Origin: UMGS946 sp048421225
GTDB taxonomy: Bacteria; Bacillota; Clostridia; Christensenellales; CAG-138
Assembly (NCBI GenBank): GCA_048421225.1
Contig: DBFNRV010000099.1
Span: 1 to 8,224, forward strand
Reading direction: 5' to 3'
DNA length: 8,224 bases
The position numbers and the translations under genes are program-made. The notes beneath the pieces were generated by a model. It was not told where the DNA came from. It did not search any database and was given only the letters and a program-made list of their open reading frames with translations. Below, one piece after another: positions 7,091 to 8,224 of this stretch; position 1 is the stretch's first letter; the number at the start of each line of letters is the position of its first letter.

Positions 7091-7247
7091 ATGACCCTAA
7101 TTATGATGCGCTCGCAATGGGGGTTAATCTTCGCCGTTTTAGGGGGCACATTTAGCGTCAAGGGGGTCATCCTAAAACATACGGCTCATAAAATCCATAC
7201 CCAAACAGCTCCCGTATATCTCAGCCGTTCAATCAAGGGGTGGTCAT
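7091..7247 (+). repeat. Cluster of G-run direct repeats, possible insertion-sequence end
   Basis: Four related motifs occur in one orientation: GGGGGTTAAT at 7119-7128, GGGGGCACAT at 7142-7151, GGGGGTCAT at 7162-7170 and GGGGTGGTCAT at 7237-7247. An inverse copy, ATGACCCTAAT, lies at 7091-7101. Repeated sites of this GGGGGTCA kind resemble the multiple transposase-binding sites at the ends of IS21-family elements as I recall them. No transposase gene is present, so this would be an end or a solo remnant. Confidence 0.35.
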
Positions 7248-7257
7248 ATAATTGAAC
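7227..7257. repeat. 7-bp inverted repeat downstream of the DUF4180 gene
   Basis: GTTCAAT at 7227-7233 and ATTGAAC at 7251-7257 are perfect inverse copies 17 bases apart, just past the DUF4180 stop codon in its direction of transcription. There is no T-run, so it is not a convincing terminator. It surrounds the fourth G-run repeat. Confidence 0.25.
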
Positions 7258-7267
7258 ATGGCCGATT

Positions 7268-7639
7268 CTATATCGAATATCCGGACAATTTGTCGACCGC
7301 ACGAGATGCATTCGGTTGAAAATAAATGTCTTTTCCTTGATTGCTCTCGTATAGAAAATCTCTTAAAGGTTTGCTTGTATAGTTTGAAAAATCTCCATAT
7401 ACTGCAAACCGCACTCCATAATTGATGAATTTCTGCAATATTTCACCCGCCAAACAGGTACTTAAAATAAAGAAATCATCAATGATGGCCTCTTTATTTA
7501 ATGCAATATTTGTGCAGCCAGTTTTATACTTGACAGCCATCATCAAATCCAAAGCCGACTGGACATCTGTGATCAAATATTTCTCGCTGTTTATGACTGC
7601 CACGGCTACTTGGTTTCTCTCAACTACCTCTATTTTCAT
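7268..7639 (-). CDS. DUF4180 domain-containing protein
   Basis: This 123-residue protein matches the DUF4180 family along its whole length, at the usual size. Characteristic stretches are LITDVQSALDLMMAVKY (about 22-38), NIALNKEAIIDDFF (44-57), LAGEILQKFINYGVRFAVYG (63-82) and the SNYTSKPLRDFLYESNQGKD run (85-104). The biochemical role of the family is unknown. There is no signal peptide or membrane segment, so it should be a small cytoplasmic protein. The ATG at 7637-7639 is preceded by AGGAGG at a 4-5-base spacing, the strongest ribosome binding site in the window. It starts 12 bases after the stop of the TetR-type regulator, so the two are co-transcribed. The pairing suggests that the protein acts in whatever process that regulator controls, which the sequence does not reveal. 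Confidence 0.9.
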   Translation of the reverse strand: MKIEVVERNQVAVAVINSEKYLITDVQSALDLMMAVKYKTGCTNIALNKEAIIDDFFILSTCLAGEILQKFINYGVRFAVYGDFSNYTSKPLRDFLYESNQGKDIYFQPNASRAVDKLSGYSI

Positions 7640-7651
7640 AATTGCCTCCTG

Positions 7652-8224
7652 TTATTCGTATAAATCGCCAATCAAATGATCAACCATAAAATCGAAGACT
7701 TTCATATGATTGTGCGGGAGAATATCTTTATTTTTGACATTCATTATTAAAGAATAAATGACCGAAATAGCCACGTCAGCATTGACCTTAAATTTCAAAT
7801 GTGGGTGGTTCAAAAAAAGTTGCTTACTCAGTTCACTAGACGCCGCCATTTTCTGTGCTTGTTCTTTTGATACCTTATTCATTAAAATCGTGTAGTCGGC
7901 GCTATCCAAACCATATAAAAAGACATTTTTATCATAGGCTCGATAGATAAGTTTCAAAGCCTTTGCAACGCCTGCTTTATCCTTTTCTGCTTCTATAACG
8001 GTAGAAGCCATTTCGCAGATTTCCCGCTGCACAGAACATAAGACTTCACAAAAAAGTGCTTCTTTTGACTCGAAAAAAAGATAAAATGCACCTTTCGATA
8101 TCCCTACCTGCTTGCATATCCCATCAACACTGGTCTTTTTGTAGCCATACTGTGTCCAGTTCTGTCTGCACACATCTGTGAGATTTTTTCTAATAATTTC
8201 TTTTTCTCTTTTTGAAAAACTCCG
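7652..8224 (-). CDS. TetR/AcrR-family transcriptional regulator, N-terminus off the window
   Basis: The N-terminal DNA-binding domain is typical of TetR regulators: GYKKTSVDGICKQVGISKGA followed by FYLFFESKEALF. The frame is open upstream of the GTG at 8173 to the window edge, and that extra part (KREKEIIRKNLTD) continues the first helix of the family. The real start therefore lies beyond 8224, and this entry is a partial gene of at least 190 codons. The C-terminal two thirds is the variable ligand-binding and dimer domain, with no recognisable ligand. The gene reads into DUF4180 with a 12-base gap. TetR regulators usually repress their own operon through a palindromic operator upstream, which is outside this window. 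The stop is TAA at 7652-7654. Confidence 0.92.
   Translation of the reverse strand, partial: RSFSKREKEIIRKNLTDVCRQNWTQYGYKKTSVDGICKQVGISKGAFYLFFESKEALFCEVLCSVQREICEMASTVIEAEKDKAGVAKALKLIYRAYDKNVFLYGLDSADYTILMNKVSKEQAQKMAASSELSKQLFLNHPHLKFKVNADVAISVIYSLIMNVKNKDILPHNHMKVFDFMVDHLIGDLYE

Noticed and set aside
7030..7150. Plus-strand reading with protein-like runs (TLANDPNYDALAMGVNLRRF)
   Set aside because: It has a stop within it and another soon after, no start with a ribosome binding site, and no recognised family. It overlaps the G-run repeats.
7091..7252. Plus-strand frame of 54 codons starting at ATG 7091
   Set aside because: There is no ribosome binding site. The hydrophobic content comes from the G-run repeats, and no family is recognised.
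1..8224. CRISPR array, tRNA or rRNA genes
   Set aside because: No regularly spaced repeats, cloverleaf-like segments or ribosomal RNA sequence were seen on either strand.

Overview
The window looks like chromosomal or island DNA from an anaerobic Firmicute, probably a Clostridia-type gut or sediment bacterium. This rests on the protein style, a strong AGGAGG ribosome binding site before the DUF4180 gene, sigma-A-like promoter elements, and a TetR/DUF4180 pair of clostridial type. The species cannot be named from the sequence. The standard genetic code applies, since the large intact genes use TGG for tryptophan.

The centre (about 1773-5743, minus strand) holds a complete bacterial RNA-repair module. 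Hen1, a 3'-terminal RNA ribose 2'-O-methyltransferase, is followed with a 10-base overlap by Pnkp, a kinase-phosphatase-ligase. In characterised relatives the two proteins form one complex that heals and seals RNAs cut by ribotoxins and methylates the repaired junction so that it cannot be cut again. All the catalytic motifs I looked for are present. A third gene overlaps the end of Pnkp by 26 bases. It encodes a COG3541/YcgL-like nucleotidyltransferase, but it is broken by two in-frame stops and one frameshift.

Upstream of Hen1 (5783-6430) is a decayed KilA-N-domain gene with a good promoter and ribosome binding site but two frameshifts and a stop. Further right, 6634-6869 holds the fragment of a large serine recombinase broken by a frameshift, and 7091-7247 holds a cluster of GGGGGTCAT-like repeats resembling insertion-sequence ends. 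The repair module therefore sits inside a degraded mobile region, although its own two genes are intact. The module is visibly richer in G+C (57% in one 60-base line counted at 4861-4920) than the right flank (32% at 7681-7740).

On the right, a TetR-family regulator that runs off the window is followed 12 bases later by a DUF4180 gene, forming a small minus-strand operon. On the left, a plus-strand gene (81-668) encodes an unrecognised protein with two membrane helices near its C-terminus. Between it and the broken nucleotidyltransferase lies a non-coding stretch with a 17-bp hairpin that pairs fully only as plus-strand RNA. I saw no tRNA, rRNA, CRISPR array or riboswitch.
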